In this document: in pieces, positions 47,074-54,258 of the stretch
Numbering within the stretch: position 1 is the first letter of the stretch
How the letters are laid out: each line of letters starts with the position of its first letter
Source of the DNA: Gammaproteobacteria bacterium HGW-Gammaproteobacteria-13
GTDB lineage: Bacteria; Pseudomonadota; Gammaproteobacteria; Pseudomonadales; Pseudomonadaceae
Reading direction: 5' to 3'
Assembly (NCBI GenBank): GCA_002840155.1
Contig: PGZH01000003.1
Span: forward strand, 186,001 to 250,000
Length of the DNA: 64,000 nucleotides
Position numbers and translations under genes: made by a program
The notes under the pieces: model-generated
What the model was told of the DNA's origin: nothing
Databases searched by the model: none
The model's input: only the letters and a program-made list of their open reading frames with translations

Positions 47074-47850
47074 TCAGGGCGCGCCCACCCCATAGGCCTG
47101 CAGCAGCTGCTGCAAACGGCCATTGGCGCGATAGCGCTGCACGCCCTGCTCGAACAACGCGAGATAGCGTGGGCTGGATTCCAGCGCTGGGGAGAACGCC
47201 AGGTAGATCGGCACATCCGGGGCGCGGCAACCGGCCTCACGCAACGCTCCCTCCCGCCCCTGGCTGGCCAGCATGGCTTGCATAACCCAGGCGTTCTCCA
47301 GCACCACATCCACGCGGCCATGGGTCAGCTTGCCGATATTCAAGGCCAGCGCGGTATCACCGGCGGCAATCTGAATGCGCTCGCTGTCGCCGTGATGCAG
47401 GGCGATATAGGTGTTCAGCTCATCGCCGTAGCTGTAGTCATTGATCACCCCAAGGCGTTGCTCGGCGAGCGATGCGGTGCCGGTAAAGCGCCAGGTGGAA
47501 TCCGGCAAGGTAAAAAAGCAGCTACGTGACGACGCCACGGGCGTGGCGCCAAAGAGAAAGTCCGGGGCATCCTCGACGCCCGCGCCAATGGCGGCATTCA
47601 ACTGCCCACGGCGCACCTGCTGCAGAGTGCGCGCCCAGTTCAGCGCCTGGTACTGCACCTCAATACCGGACTCGGCAAAGATTTCCTGCGCCAACTCAAC
47701 GAAAATGCCCGGCCGCTCGGAGTCTGGCTGGCAATTCACCGGGCACCAGATATCCCCGGCAATCACCAGCGTCTCGGCCCGCGCCCAGCCGGCACAGCCC
47801 AGCAGCGCCAGCAACAATCCACGAGCAACCAGCTGACGGCATATCGACAT
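47074..47850 (-). CDS. Periplasmic solute-binding protein (SBP_bac_3-like), standalone
   Basis: 258 aa from ATG 47850 (GGAG six bases upstream). Signal peptide ending GCAGWARA before ETLVIAGDIWCPVNC. Family features of polar-amino-acid binding proteins: GIFVELAQEIFAESGIEVQYQALNWARTLQQVRRGQLNAAIGAG and GRVDVVLENAWVM. No transporter genes are adjacent, so it may be a sensor-type or orphan binding protein. 44 bases after glpK. Confidence 0.85.
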   Translation of the reverse strand: MSICRQLVARGLLLALLGCAGWARAETLVIAGDIWCPVNCQPDSERPGIFVELAQEIFAESGIEVQYQALNWARTLQQVRRGQLNAAIGAGVEDAPDFLFGATPVASSRSCFFTLPDSTWRFTGTASLAEQRLGVINDYSYGDELNTYIALHHGDSERIQIAAGDTALALNIGKLTHGRVDVVLENAWVMQAMLASQGREGALREAGCRAPDVPIYLAFSPALESSPRYLALFEQGVQRYRANGRLQQLLQAYGVGAP

Positions 47851-47894
47851 GCAGGGCTCCACGACCAATAGGGATGCTGGACGTTTTACCACCC

Positions 47895-49382
47895 TCAGCC
47901 TTCGCTGCGCACCCTTTTCACCGCATCCAGCCAACCGTCATACAGCTTGCTGCGATGGCTGTCGGCCATGCGCGGGTCGAAGCGCTGCTGCCGATGCCAA
48001 TGCCGGGCGATGCTCGCCAAATCCTTATAAAGCCCGGCTTGCAGGCCGGCCAGATAGGCCACGCCAAGCGCCGTAGTTTCGGTGACTTCCGGACGCTCTA
48101 CCGGCACCCCAAGGATGTCGGCGAGAAACTGCATGACCCAGTTGTTTTCCACCATGCCGCCATCGACCCGCAGCGCACTGGGCTCGGCCGCGCCGTCCTG
48201 GCGCATGGCTTCGAGTAGATCGCGGGTCTGGTAGCACACCGACTGCAGGCCGGCGGTGACGATTTCCTTGATCCCGGTGTCGCGGGTCAGGCCAAAGATT
48301 GCGCCACGGGCTTTCGGGTCCCAGTACGGCGCACCCAGGCCGGTAAAGGCCGGCACCAGATACACGCCGCAGGCATCGCCGGTCTGCTCGGCCATGGCTT
48401 CGGTATCGCGGGCATGGCTGATCAGCTTGATGCCGTCGCGCAGCCACTGCACAGCGGCACCAGCGACGAAAATACTTCCTTCCACCGCATAGGTGACCTG
48501 GCCATTCAGGCGATAACCGACCGTGGTGAGCAGGCGGTTTTTCGAGATCACCGGCACGCTGCCGGTGTTCTGGATCATAAAGCAGCCGGTGCCATAGGTA
48601 CTCTTGACCATCCCCGGCTCGAAACAGGCCTGACCGATCAAGGCCGCCTGCTGGTCACCAGCCATACCCAGCACCGGAATGGCCGCGCCGAGCAGATTGG
48701 CTTCGGTGACGCCAAAATCAGCGGCGCAATCGAGCACTTCGGGCAAAAGGCTAGCGGGAATCTCGAACAGCTTGAGCAGTTCCTCATCCCACTGCTGAGT
48801 GTGGATATTGAACAGCAGGGTACGCGAGGCGTTGCTGGCATCGGTTTTGTGCGATTTACCGCCGGTCAGGCGCCACAGCAGGAACGAGTCCACGGTGCCA
48901 AAGCGCAGCTCACCGCGCTCGGCACGCTCGCGGGCGCCGGGCACCTTCTGCAGAATCCAGCGCAGCTTGGTGGCCGAGAAATACGGGTCGATCAACAGCC
49001 CGGTCTTGGCCGCCACGGCGGTTTCATGTCCGGCCTCTTTCAACTCGGCGCAATAGTCGGCGGTACGGCGGTCCTGCCAGACAATTGCCGGATGGATCGG
49101 CGCACCAGTCTGTGCATCCCACACCAGGGTGGTTTCACGCTGGTTGGTGATGCCAATCGCCGCCACATCACTGGCACTCAGGCCACTCTGCTTGAGCGCC
49201 TCACGGCAGACCTTGAGAGTGCTCAGCCACAGCTCTTCGCCGTCATGCTCAACCCAGCCGTCCTGTGGGAAATACTGTTTGAACTCCTGCTGCGCGCGCG
49301 CCACGGGCAAGCCCTGGGCACTGAACACAATCGCCCGGCTGCTGGTGGTGCCCTGGTCGATGGCAAGCAGGTAATGAGACAT
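47895..49382 (-). CDS. glpK: Glycerol kinase
   Basis: Phosphorylates glycerol to glycerol-3-phosphate. 495 aa, FGGY family: [15 protein letters not shown] (phosphate 1), [15 protein letters not shown] with the conserved Arg-Glu for glycerol, [25 protein letters not shown] (phosphate 2) and [18 protein letters not shown]. No glpF aquaporin gene is upstream; instead a repeat element and ybaK occupy that place. A possible GlpR half-operator (TTTAAAAGTTGAACG) lies about 25 bases upstream. Confidence 0.96.
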   Translation of the reverse strand: MSHYLLAIDQGTTSSRAIVFSAQGLPVARAQQEFKQYFPQDGWVEHDGEELWLSTLKVCREALKQSGLSASDVAAIGITNQRETTLVWDAQTGAPIHPAIVWQDRRTADYCAELKEAGHETAVAAKTGLLIDPYFSATKLRWILQKVPGARERAERGELRFGTVDSFLLWRLTGGKSHKTDASNASRTLLFNIHTQQWDEELLKLFEIPASLLPEVLDCAADFGVTEANLLGAAIPVLGMAGDQQAALIGQACFEPGMVKSTYGTGCFMIQNTGSVPVISKNRLLTTVGYRLNGQVTYAVEGSIFVAGAAVQWLRDGIKLISHARDTEAMAEQTGDACGVYLVPAFTGLGAPYWDPKARGAIFGLTRDTGIKEIVTAGLQSVCYQTRDLLEAMRQDGAAEPSALRVDGGMVENNWVMQFLADILGVPVERPEVTETTALGVAYLAGLQAGLYKDLASIARHWHRQQRFDPRMADSHRSKLYDGWLDAVKRVRSEG

Positions 49383-49421
49383 GCAAATTTCCTTGTTTTT
49401 ATAAGTTTAAAAGTTGAACGA

Positions 49422-49568
49422 CTAGCAGGCCGTTGAAAAACGTAAGCGAGGCAGCCGAGACAAGGCAAAAACAGGCGAAAAGGCGGAGTTTACTGCTGTA
49501 AATGAGCACTTTGAGCCTGTTTTTAACGCCGTATCGGCAACGCAGGTAGTTTTTCAACAGCCTGCTAG
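49422..49568. repeat. Stop-codon-adjacent inverted-repeat element, copy D (variant ends)
   Basis: 147 bp with 20-bp ends CTAGCAGGCCGTTGAAAAAC and the reverse complement CTAGCAGGCTGTTGAAAAAC (one mismatch). The ends differ from copies A-C, but the core GCGTTAAAAACAGGCTC, GTAAACTCCGCC is shared on the minus strand. The TAG stop codon of ybaK (49567-49565) is part of its left arm as read from ybaK. Confidence 0.8.
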
Positions 49569-50035
49569 CCGCGACCAATAGGTGCAAACAATGCCTGCGT
49601 CAGCTGCGCCAGCACGCTGGCCTCCAGCTGCACCTCCAGGCCGCGCCGCCCGGCGCTGACGTAGATATTCGGAAACTGCTGCGCCGACTCATCGATAAAG
49701 GTACGCAAACGCTTCTTCTGCCCCAGGGGACTGATGCCACCGAGCAGATAACCGGTAGCGCGCTGCGCTGCAGCGGGGTCGGCCATATCGGCTTTCTTCA
49801 CCCCGGCGGCATGCGCCAAGGCTTTCAGATCAAGCGTACCAGCGACCGGCACTACAGCGACCAGCAGCTCGCCCTTCTCGCTGGCAGCCAGCAGGGTCTT
49901 GAACACCTGAGCGGGCTCAAGATTGAGCTTTTCCGCCGCTTCCAGGCCATAGGAAGCCGCCTTGGGATCGTGGTGGTAACTGTGCACCTGATGCACAGCT
50001 TTGGCTTTTTTCAGCAAATCAATGGCAGGAGTCAT
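49565..50035 (-). CDS. ybaK: Cys-tRNA(Pro) deacylase YbaK/EbsC
   Basis: Trans-editing hydrolase that removes Cys from mischarged tRNA(Pro). 156 aa from ATG 50035. Features: [27 protein letters not shown] (conserved Lys), [30 protein letters not shown] and [12 protein letters not shown]. Its function is unrelated to glycerol, but it sits between glpK and glpR. The start region overlaps a likely GlpR operator. Its stop codon is supplied by the end of repeat copy D. Confidence 0.92.
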   Translation of the reverse strand: MTPAIDLLKKAKAVHQVHSYHHDPKAASYGLEAAEKLNLEPAQVFKTLLAASEKGELLVAVVPVAGTLDLKALAHAAGVKKADMADPAAAQRATGYLLGGISPLGQKKRLRTFIDESAQQFPNIYVSAGRRGLEVQLEASVLAQLTQALFAPIGRG

Positions 50036-50036
50036 G

Positions 50037-50048
50037 TTCGAATGTGAA
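50037..50048. promoter_or_regulatory. Candidate GlpR operator upstream of ybaK and glpR
   Basis: TTCGAATGTGAA, within ATGTTCGAATGTGAAAAC. The 12-base core matches the site before glpD (TTCGAAAGTGAA) in 11 of 12 positions. It lies between the ybaK start and the glpR start. Confidence 0.5.
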
Positions 50049-50132
50049 AACAATCTGACAAAGTTGGCGTACCTTAGCCGCAAAATGGCCGCGGCGACAG
50101 CCTATAATGGCGCGCACTTCCGAGGAGTTTTC

Positions 50133-50891
50133 ATGACCCTGCCGCCCCGCCAACACGACATTCTCGAACTCGCCCGCGAACGCGGCTATGTCAGCATCGA
50201 CGAGTTGGCCCAGGCGTTTGCCGTCACCCCGCAGACTATCCGCCGCGACATCAACCAGCTCGCCGAACAGGGCCTACTGCGTCGCACCCACGGCGGCGCA
50301 GCCAGTGAAAGCTCCAGCACGCAGAACACCGCCTACAGCATGCGCGCTGGGCAGATGCGCGATGAAAAACAACGCATCGCCGCCGCCATCGCCACACAGA
50401 TCCCCAACCACGCCTCGCTCTTCATCAACATCGGCACCACCACCGAAGCCATTGCCCGCGAACTGCTCAACCACAAAGGCCTGAAGATCATCACCAACAA
50501 CCTGCATGTGGCCGCCCAACTCAGCGCCAAGGCAGACTTCGAGGTGTTGCTGGCCGGTGGCACGGTGCGCAGCGACGGCGGTGTAGTGGGCCAGGCGGCG
50601 GTGGATTTTATCCAGCAGTTCAAGGTCGATTTCGCCCTGGTCGGCATCAGTGGTATCGATGAAGACGGCAGCCTGCTCGACTTCGATTACCAGGAAGTGC
50701 GGGTCTCCCAGGCCATCATCAGCAATGCGCGTCAGGTATTTCTCGCCGTCGACTCCAGCAAATTCGGCCGTAATGCCGTGGTGCGCCTGGGCTCGGTGGC
50801 CCTGGTTGACCGGGTGTTCACCGATGCCGCGCCCTCTGCGGCGATCAATCGCTTACTTACTGAGCACAAGGTGCATCTCGACCTGGTGTAA
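50133..50891 (+). CDS. glpR: DeoR-family glycerol-3-phosphate regulon repressor GlpR
   Basis: Repressor of the glp genes, released by glycerol-3-phosphate. 252 aa from ATG 50133 (GAGGAG before it); the longer upstream frame crosses the promoter. The N-terminal helix-turn-helix contains [41 protein letters not shown], the DeoR signature. The C-terminal sensor domain contains [16 protein letters not shown] and [23 protein letters not shown] (50103-50108) precedes it. Transcribed towards glpD. Confidence 0.94.
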   Translation: MTLPPRQHDILELARERGYVSIDELAQAFAVTPQTIRRDINQLAEQGLLRRTHGGAASESSSTQNTAYSMRAGQMRDEKQRIAAAIATQIPNHASLFINIGTTTEAIARELLNHKGLKIITNNLHVAAQLSAKADFEVLLAGGTVRSDGGVVGQAAVDFIQQFKVDFALVGISGIDEDGSLLDFDYQEVRVSQAIISNARQVFLAVDSSKFGRNAVVRLGSVALVDRVFTDAAPSAAINRLLTEHKVHLDLV

Positions 50892-50982
50892 CCCCCTACC
50901 GCCTTAGCTTAAAAATCAACGACCACTGGGCGCGAAAGCGCATTTCGGGGTGGCGAAGCCGTGTTTATTCGACTAGCATATT

Positions 50983-50994
50983 TTCGAAAGTGAA
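50983..50994 (+). promoter_or_regulatory. Candidate GlpR operator upstream of glpD
   Basis: TTCGAAAGTGAA, followed by CATTAAAAGTTCAATA, which resembles the element before glpK. It overlaps the GTG at 50990, arguing that this GTG is not the start of glpD. Confidence 0.5.
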
Positions 50995-51028
50995 CATTAA
51001 AAGTTCAATACTGACATTCGGTGCCGCC

Positions 51029-52570
51029 ATGCCTACTCGCCCCGCCAGCAACACTCCACTCGCTGAAGTCTATGACCTTGCCGTGATCGGCGGCGGCATC
51101 AATGGTGTCGGGATTGCCGCCGATGCAGCTGGGCGCGGCCTGTCCGTGTTCCTTTGTGAAAAGGACGACCTGGCGCAGCACACTTCATCGGCCAGCAGCA
51201 AGCTAATCCACGGCGGCCTGCGCTACCTGGAGCACTACGAGTTCCGCCTGGTGCGTGAGGCGCTTGCCGAGCGGGAAGTGCTGCTGAACAAGGCCCCGCA
51301 TATCGTCAAACCCATGCGTTTTATCCTGCCGCACCGCCCGCACCTGCGCCCGGCCTGGATGATCCGCGCCGGGCTGTTTCTCTACGACCACCTGGGCAAG
51401 CGCGAGAAGCTGGCTGGTTCACGCGGCCTGCGTTTCGGCGCCGGCAGCCCGCTGCAGGCCGAGATCAGCCGCGGTTTTGAATATTCCGATTGCTGGGTCG
51501 ATGACGCCCGCCTGGTGGTACTCAATGCCATGGCCGCCCGCGAAAAAGGCGCGCACGTGCACAGCCGCACCCGCTGCGTCAGCGCGCGGCGCAGCAAAGG
51601 GTTGTGGCATATCCATCTGGAGCGCAGCGACGGCAGCCTGTTCTCGATTCGTTCCCGCGCCCTGGTCAATGCTGCAGGCCCCTGGGTCGCAAAATTTATC
51701 CGCGAGGACCTGAAACAGGAATCGCCCTACGGCATTCGCCTGATCCAGGGCAGCCATATCGTCGTGCCGCGCCTGTTCGATGGCGAGCAGGCCTACATTC
51801 TGCAGAACGAAGACCGCCGTATCGTCTTTGCTATCCCCTACCAGGAGCGCTTCACCCTGATCGGCACCACGGACCGCGAATACCAGGGTGACCCGGCCAA
51901 GGTGGCGATCAGCGACGAAGAAACCGACTACCTGCTGAAGGTGGTCAACGCACACTTCAAGAAGCAGACTCAGCGCAGCGACATCCTGCACACCTATGCC
52001 GGTGTGCGGCCGTTGTGTGACGACGAGTCGGACGATCCATCGGCGGTGACCCGCGACTACACCCTGTCGCTGTCTGGCCACCCTGGCGAAGCGCCACTGC
52101 TCTCGGTGTTTGGCGGCAAGCTGACTACCTACCGCAAGCTCGCCGAATCGGCGCTGGCGCAACTGGCGCCGTTCTTTCCCAAGATGGGCCAAAGCTGGAC
52201 CGCCAGCAGCCTGCTGCCGGGTGCCGAACAACTGGACAGCCAGAGCGCGCTGGTGGAAGCCCTGTGCGCCCGCTTCGGCTGGCTACCCACCTCACTGGCG
52301 CGGCGCTGGGCCAGCAGTTACGGCAGCCGCAGCTGGGTGATGCTCAAAGGCGTGAGCAACCTCAGCGACCTCGGCGAACACCTGGGCGGCGGCCTGTACA
52401 CCCGTGAAGTCGATTATCTGTGCCAGGAAGAGTGGGCGATGCAGGCTGACGACATTCTCTGGCGGCGCAGCAAGCTCGGCCTGTTTACCACCCCGGCGCA
52501 GCAAGCCAAGCTCGACAGCTACCTGCGCATCGAATCACCGCGCAGCCCGGAAGATGCCCACGCGGCGTGA
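51029..52570 (+). CDS. glpD: Aerobic glycerol-3-phosphate dehydrogenase GlpD
   Basis: Membrane-bound flavoprotein that oxidises glycerol-3-phosphate to dihydroxyacetone phosphate and feeds the quinone pool. 513 aa from ATG 51029, close to the known length in Pseudomonas; a GTG 39 bases upstream falls within a likely operator. FAD site DLAVIGGGINGVGIAADAAGRGL, SSASSKLIHGGLRYLEHYE, LVNAAGPWV and GGKLTTYRKLAE. No terminator with a T-run is visible on its strand within 60 bases. Confidence 0.95.
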   Translation: MPTRPASNTPLAEVYDLAVIGGGINGVGIAADAAGRGLSVFLCEKDDLAQHTSSASSKLIHGGLRYLEHYEFRLVREALAEREVLLNKAPHIVKPMRFILPHRPHLRPAWMIRAGLFLYDHLGKREKLAGSRGLRFGAGSPLQAEISRGFEYSDCWVDDARLVVLNAMAAREKGAHVHSRTRCVSARRSKGLWHIHLERSDGSLFSIRSRALVNAAGPWVAKFIREDLKQESPYGIRLIQGSHIVVPRLFDGEQAYILQNEDRRIVFAIPYQERFTLIGTTDREYQGDPAKVAISDEETDYLLKVVNAHFKKQTQRSDILHTYAGVRPLCDDESDDPSAVTRDYTLSLSGHPGEAPLLSVFGGKLTTYRKLAESALAQLAPFFPKMGQSWTASSLLPGAEQLDSQSALVEALCARFGWLPTSLARRWASSYGSRSWVMLKGVSNLSDLGEHLGGGLYTREVDYLCQEEWAMQADDILWRRSKLGLFTTPAQQAKLDSYLRIESPRSPEDAHAA

Positions 52571-52640
52571 GCACCCGCGCAGATAGATCAGTGCCCTGAA
52601 TAATGATGGCCCGTAGCGTAGCCACCATAGATGGCAGACA

Positions 52641-52665
52641 TAAAAAAGGGCGACCTAAGTCGCCC
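52641..52665 (-). terminator. Terminator of ccoM
   Basis: 7-bp stem GGGCGAC/GTCGCCC (52648-52665) followed on the minus strand by TTTTTTA. Between it and ccoM is a second hairpin, 13 bp with one mismatch (52690-52702 with 52714-52726), containing ACCGATTCAA. Confidence 0.8.
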
Positions 52666-52740
52666 AAATTGCCTTGCGTGCCCCTTCGAACCGATTCAAA
52701 GCCTACTGCGCGAGCCTTGAATCGGTCCTTCCCAGCAGAA

Positions 52741-52857
52741 TCAGCCCTGCTTGCGCTTGTGCGAATCCTGCCAGATGAAATAACCGACACCGGCGAAGAA
52801 GGCGACCATCAGACCGACGGTGCCGATACCGGCGAGAACTACGACATCGATAAACAT
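52741..52857 (-). CDS. ccoM: CcoM-like small subunit of cbb3-type cytochrome oxidase
   Basis: 38 aa single-pass membrane protein. Short N-terminus MFIDVVV, hydrophobic segment LAGIGTVGLMVAFFAGVGYFIW, then the charged tail QDSHKRKQG. This is very like CcoM (37 aa), the small subunit that stabilises the cbb3 oxidase of P. stutzeri, as I remember its sequence. GGAGG seven bases before the ATG is an excellent ribosome site. Two ANR boxes (52924-52937 and 52975-52988) lie upstream, the nearer placed as for class II activation, which fits low-oxygen expression. Its own terminator follows. The ccoNOQP genes are not here. Confidence 0.8.
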   Translation of the reverse strand: MFIDVVVLAGIGTVGLMVAFFAGVGYFIWQDSHKRKQG

Positions 52858-52923
52858 GGTTGCCTCCTGCTGTGAAGCCTGTATGGGTATGGCTTCAAAT
52901 TAACAGGGACTGCAGGGGCGCTA

Positions 52924-52937
52924 TTGATCCAGATCAA
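52924..52937 (-). promoter_or_regulatory. ANR/FNR box 1 before ccoM
   Basis: Perfect palindrome TTGATCCAGATCAA, consensus TTGAT-N4-ATCAA. Its centre is about 73 bases upstream of the ccoM ATG, which places a start site about 41 bases downstream with a TAATTT-like -10 at 52902-52897. Confidence 0.85.
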
Positions 52938-52974
52938 CAAGCGGCGGGCGCGGACCGGATGAGGCGGGGCTTAG

Positions 52975-52988
52975 CTGATCCAGATCAA
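52975..52988 (-). promoter_or_regulatory. ANR/FNR box 2 before ccoM
   Basis: CTGATCCAGATCAA, one mismatch to the consensus and the same ATCCAGATCAA core as box 1. Centre 51 bases from box 1. It lies downstream of the stop of the small charged protein gene. Confidence 0.7.
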
Positions 52989-53013
52989 CAAATCAGCCTC
53001 TAACGGAGCCGCC

Positions 53014-53175
53014 TCAAGGCTTTTTCGGTTTGCCCTTGGACTTTTTCTTGTCTTTGGGCAGCGGCAGGGCCTGTTCGAAGGCATCGCGCATTTCATTGAG
53101 TTTCTTGTCACGCAGATCATGGATGCGCTTGTCGCGCTCGGCCGCGAAATCAATCAGCTTGTCGTCTTTGCTCAT
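53014..53175 (-). CDS. Small charged hypothetical protein
   Basis: 53 aa from ATG 53175. Helical N-terminal part (LIDFAAERDKRIHDLRDKKLNEMRDAFEQAL) and a very basic tail PKDKKKSKGKPKKP. The start overlaps the alkB stop codon (ATGA), so it is translated with alkB. Possibly nucleic-acid binding through its Lys-rich tail, but no function is known to me. It is too regular and well-coupled to be a chance frame. Confidence 0.7.
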   Translation of the reverse strand: MSKDDKLIDFAAERDKRIHDLRDKKLNEMRDAFEQALPLPKDKKKSKGKPKKP

Positions 53176-53789
53176 GGGTTTGGCTTGATCAAACGAAAGG
53201 TCAGGTTCAGACGTGGCGCGCAGGGGCTGCGCGTCTTCGCCACTTGGTGTTGCCAATGATGCTGGGTTGGCCCGCGCATGACCAGCAGCGAACCATGCTG
53301 CAGCGGCAACGAATGCTCAATGCGGCTCTGCCCTTTGCGGCGCAGATCAAAGCGCCGCGTGCCGCCCAAATTAAGCGAAGCGATCAGCGGATTAGCGCCC
53401 AGTTCGGCTTCATCATCGCTGTGCCAGCCCATGGAGTCCTGGCCATCGCGGTAATAGTTGAGCAATACACCATTGAGCGGCTGCCCGACGGCCTGCTCCA
53501 CCTGCGCACGAATCAACGCCAGCAGCGGCGTCCAGGACAATGGTTGATGGGTTAAACCCGAATAGCGGTAACTGGCCTCGGCATCGCCATACCAGGCCAC
53601 CAGGCGCGGCACCGGCAATTGCCGCCCGTAAATCTGCACCTGCGGCTGCTGCCAGGGCGTCTGCGCGCTCAACTCGGCCAGCCAGTGATCGGCAGTCGCC
53701 GCATCCAGCCACTGCGCCTGCAGCTGCAAGTCGGCGTTGGGCAGCTGCAAGGGGCTGTCGGCAAATAGATCCACGGCTAAATCACTCAA
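53172..53789 (-). CDS. AlkB-like 2-oxoglutarate/Fe(II) dioxygenase (ALKBH2/3 type)
   Basis: Probable repair enzyme that removes alkyl groups from DNA or RNA bases by oxidation. About 205 aa with TTG 53789 overlapping the previous stop codon (TTGA); GTG 53807 is an alternative start. Family features: RYSGLTHQPLSW, NYYRDGQDSMGWHSDDEAELG (HxD iron ligands), SLNLGGTRRFDLRRKG, HGSLLVMRGPTQHHWQHQV (third His) and PRLNLTFR (2-oxoglutarate Arg). Located in a three-gene unit next to rapA, as in P. aeruginosa (PA3306-PA3308 region). Confidence 0.9.
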   Translation of the reverse strand: MSDLAVDLFADSPLQLPNADLQLQAQWLDAATADHWLAELSAQTPWQQPQVQIYGRQLPVPRLVAWYGDAEASYRYSGLTHQPLSWTPLLALIRAQVEQAVGQPLNGVLLNYYRDGQDSMGWHSDDEAELGANPLIASLNLGGTRRFDLRRKGQSRIEHSLPLQHGSLLVMRGPTQHHWQHQVAKTRSPCAPRLNLTFRLIKPNP

Positions 53790-54085
53790 ACTTCTACATC
53801 CACCCACAGCCCCTGGCGCGGCAGCTCGCCCACCACGGCTTCATCGGCCTCGGCCACTTCGCCTTCGGCAAGCTCTTCAGGGGTGTAACCGTGGCGGCGC
53901 TGACGGCGACGCTGCTCCTCGCGCAGCATCATCTCGGCTTCCTGCGGATGGCGCTTGTCCAGGCTCACGCCGCTTTCCTTGGAGCTTTCGGCCGTGGCTG
54001 TCACCGGCGGGATTTCCGGGCGCGGTTTGACCACGTCGTGCTGGACGGTTACGGGAACCAGACTGTGGGGGATCGGCGGCAGCAT
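53786..54085 (-). CDS. Conserved hypothetical protein upstream of alkB
   Basis: 99 aa. Pro/Val-rich N-terminus (LPPIPHSLVPVTVQHDVVKPRPEIPPV), then a charged helical part (EAEMMLREEQRRRQRRHGYTPEELAEGEVAEADE). No domain recognised and no membrane or export signal. Conserved next to alkB and rapA in pseudomonads. First gene of the unit hypothetical-alkB-small protein; the divergent rapA promoter region is 173 bases away. Confidence 0.75.
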   Translation of the reverse strand: MLPPIPHSLVPVTVQHDVVKPRPEIPPVTATAESSKESGVSLDKRHPQEAEMMLREEQRRRQRRHGYTPEELAEGEVAEADEAVVGELPRQGLWVDVEV

Positions 54086-54258
54086 CTATTAGCCCTCCTT
54101 TGGTCAGACTGTCGGCCAGCCAAGCCGCGACTTGAGCCTCGCCTCGCTACACTTTCGATCTACCTAAACACACAAAGTGCCCGATGCGTAGTAATGCGCC
54201 TTGGGCCAGGGCCCGACGCTGCGTTAACATAGTCGGCTTTTTCACGCGGGAGACAAGC

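Noticed and set aside
45732..47321. 529-codon open frame on the minus strand
   Set aside because: Antisense to the porin gene, which has a signal peptide, a ribosome site and a terminator; the minus frame has no domain and no start signal.
50990..51028. GTG start of glpD at 50990
   Set aside because: It lies within the operator-like sequence; ATG 51029 gives the normal protein length.
52603..52875. 90-codon plus-strand frame after glpD
   Set aside because: Antisense to ccoM, which has a better ribosome site, ANR boxes and a terminator.
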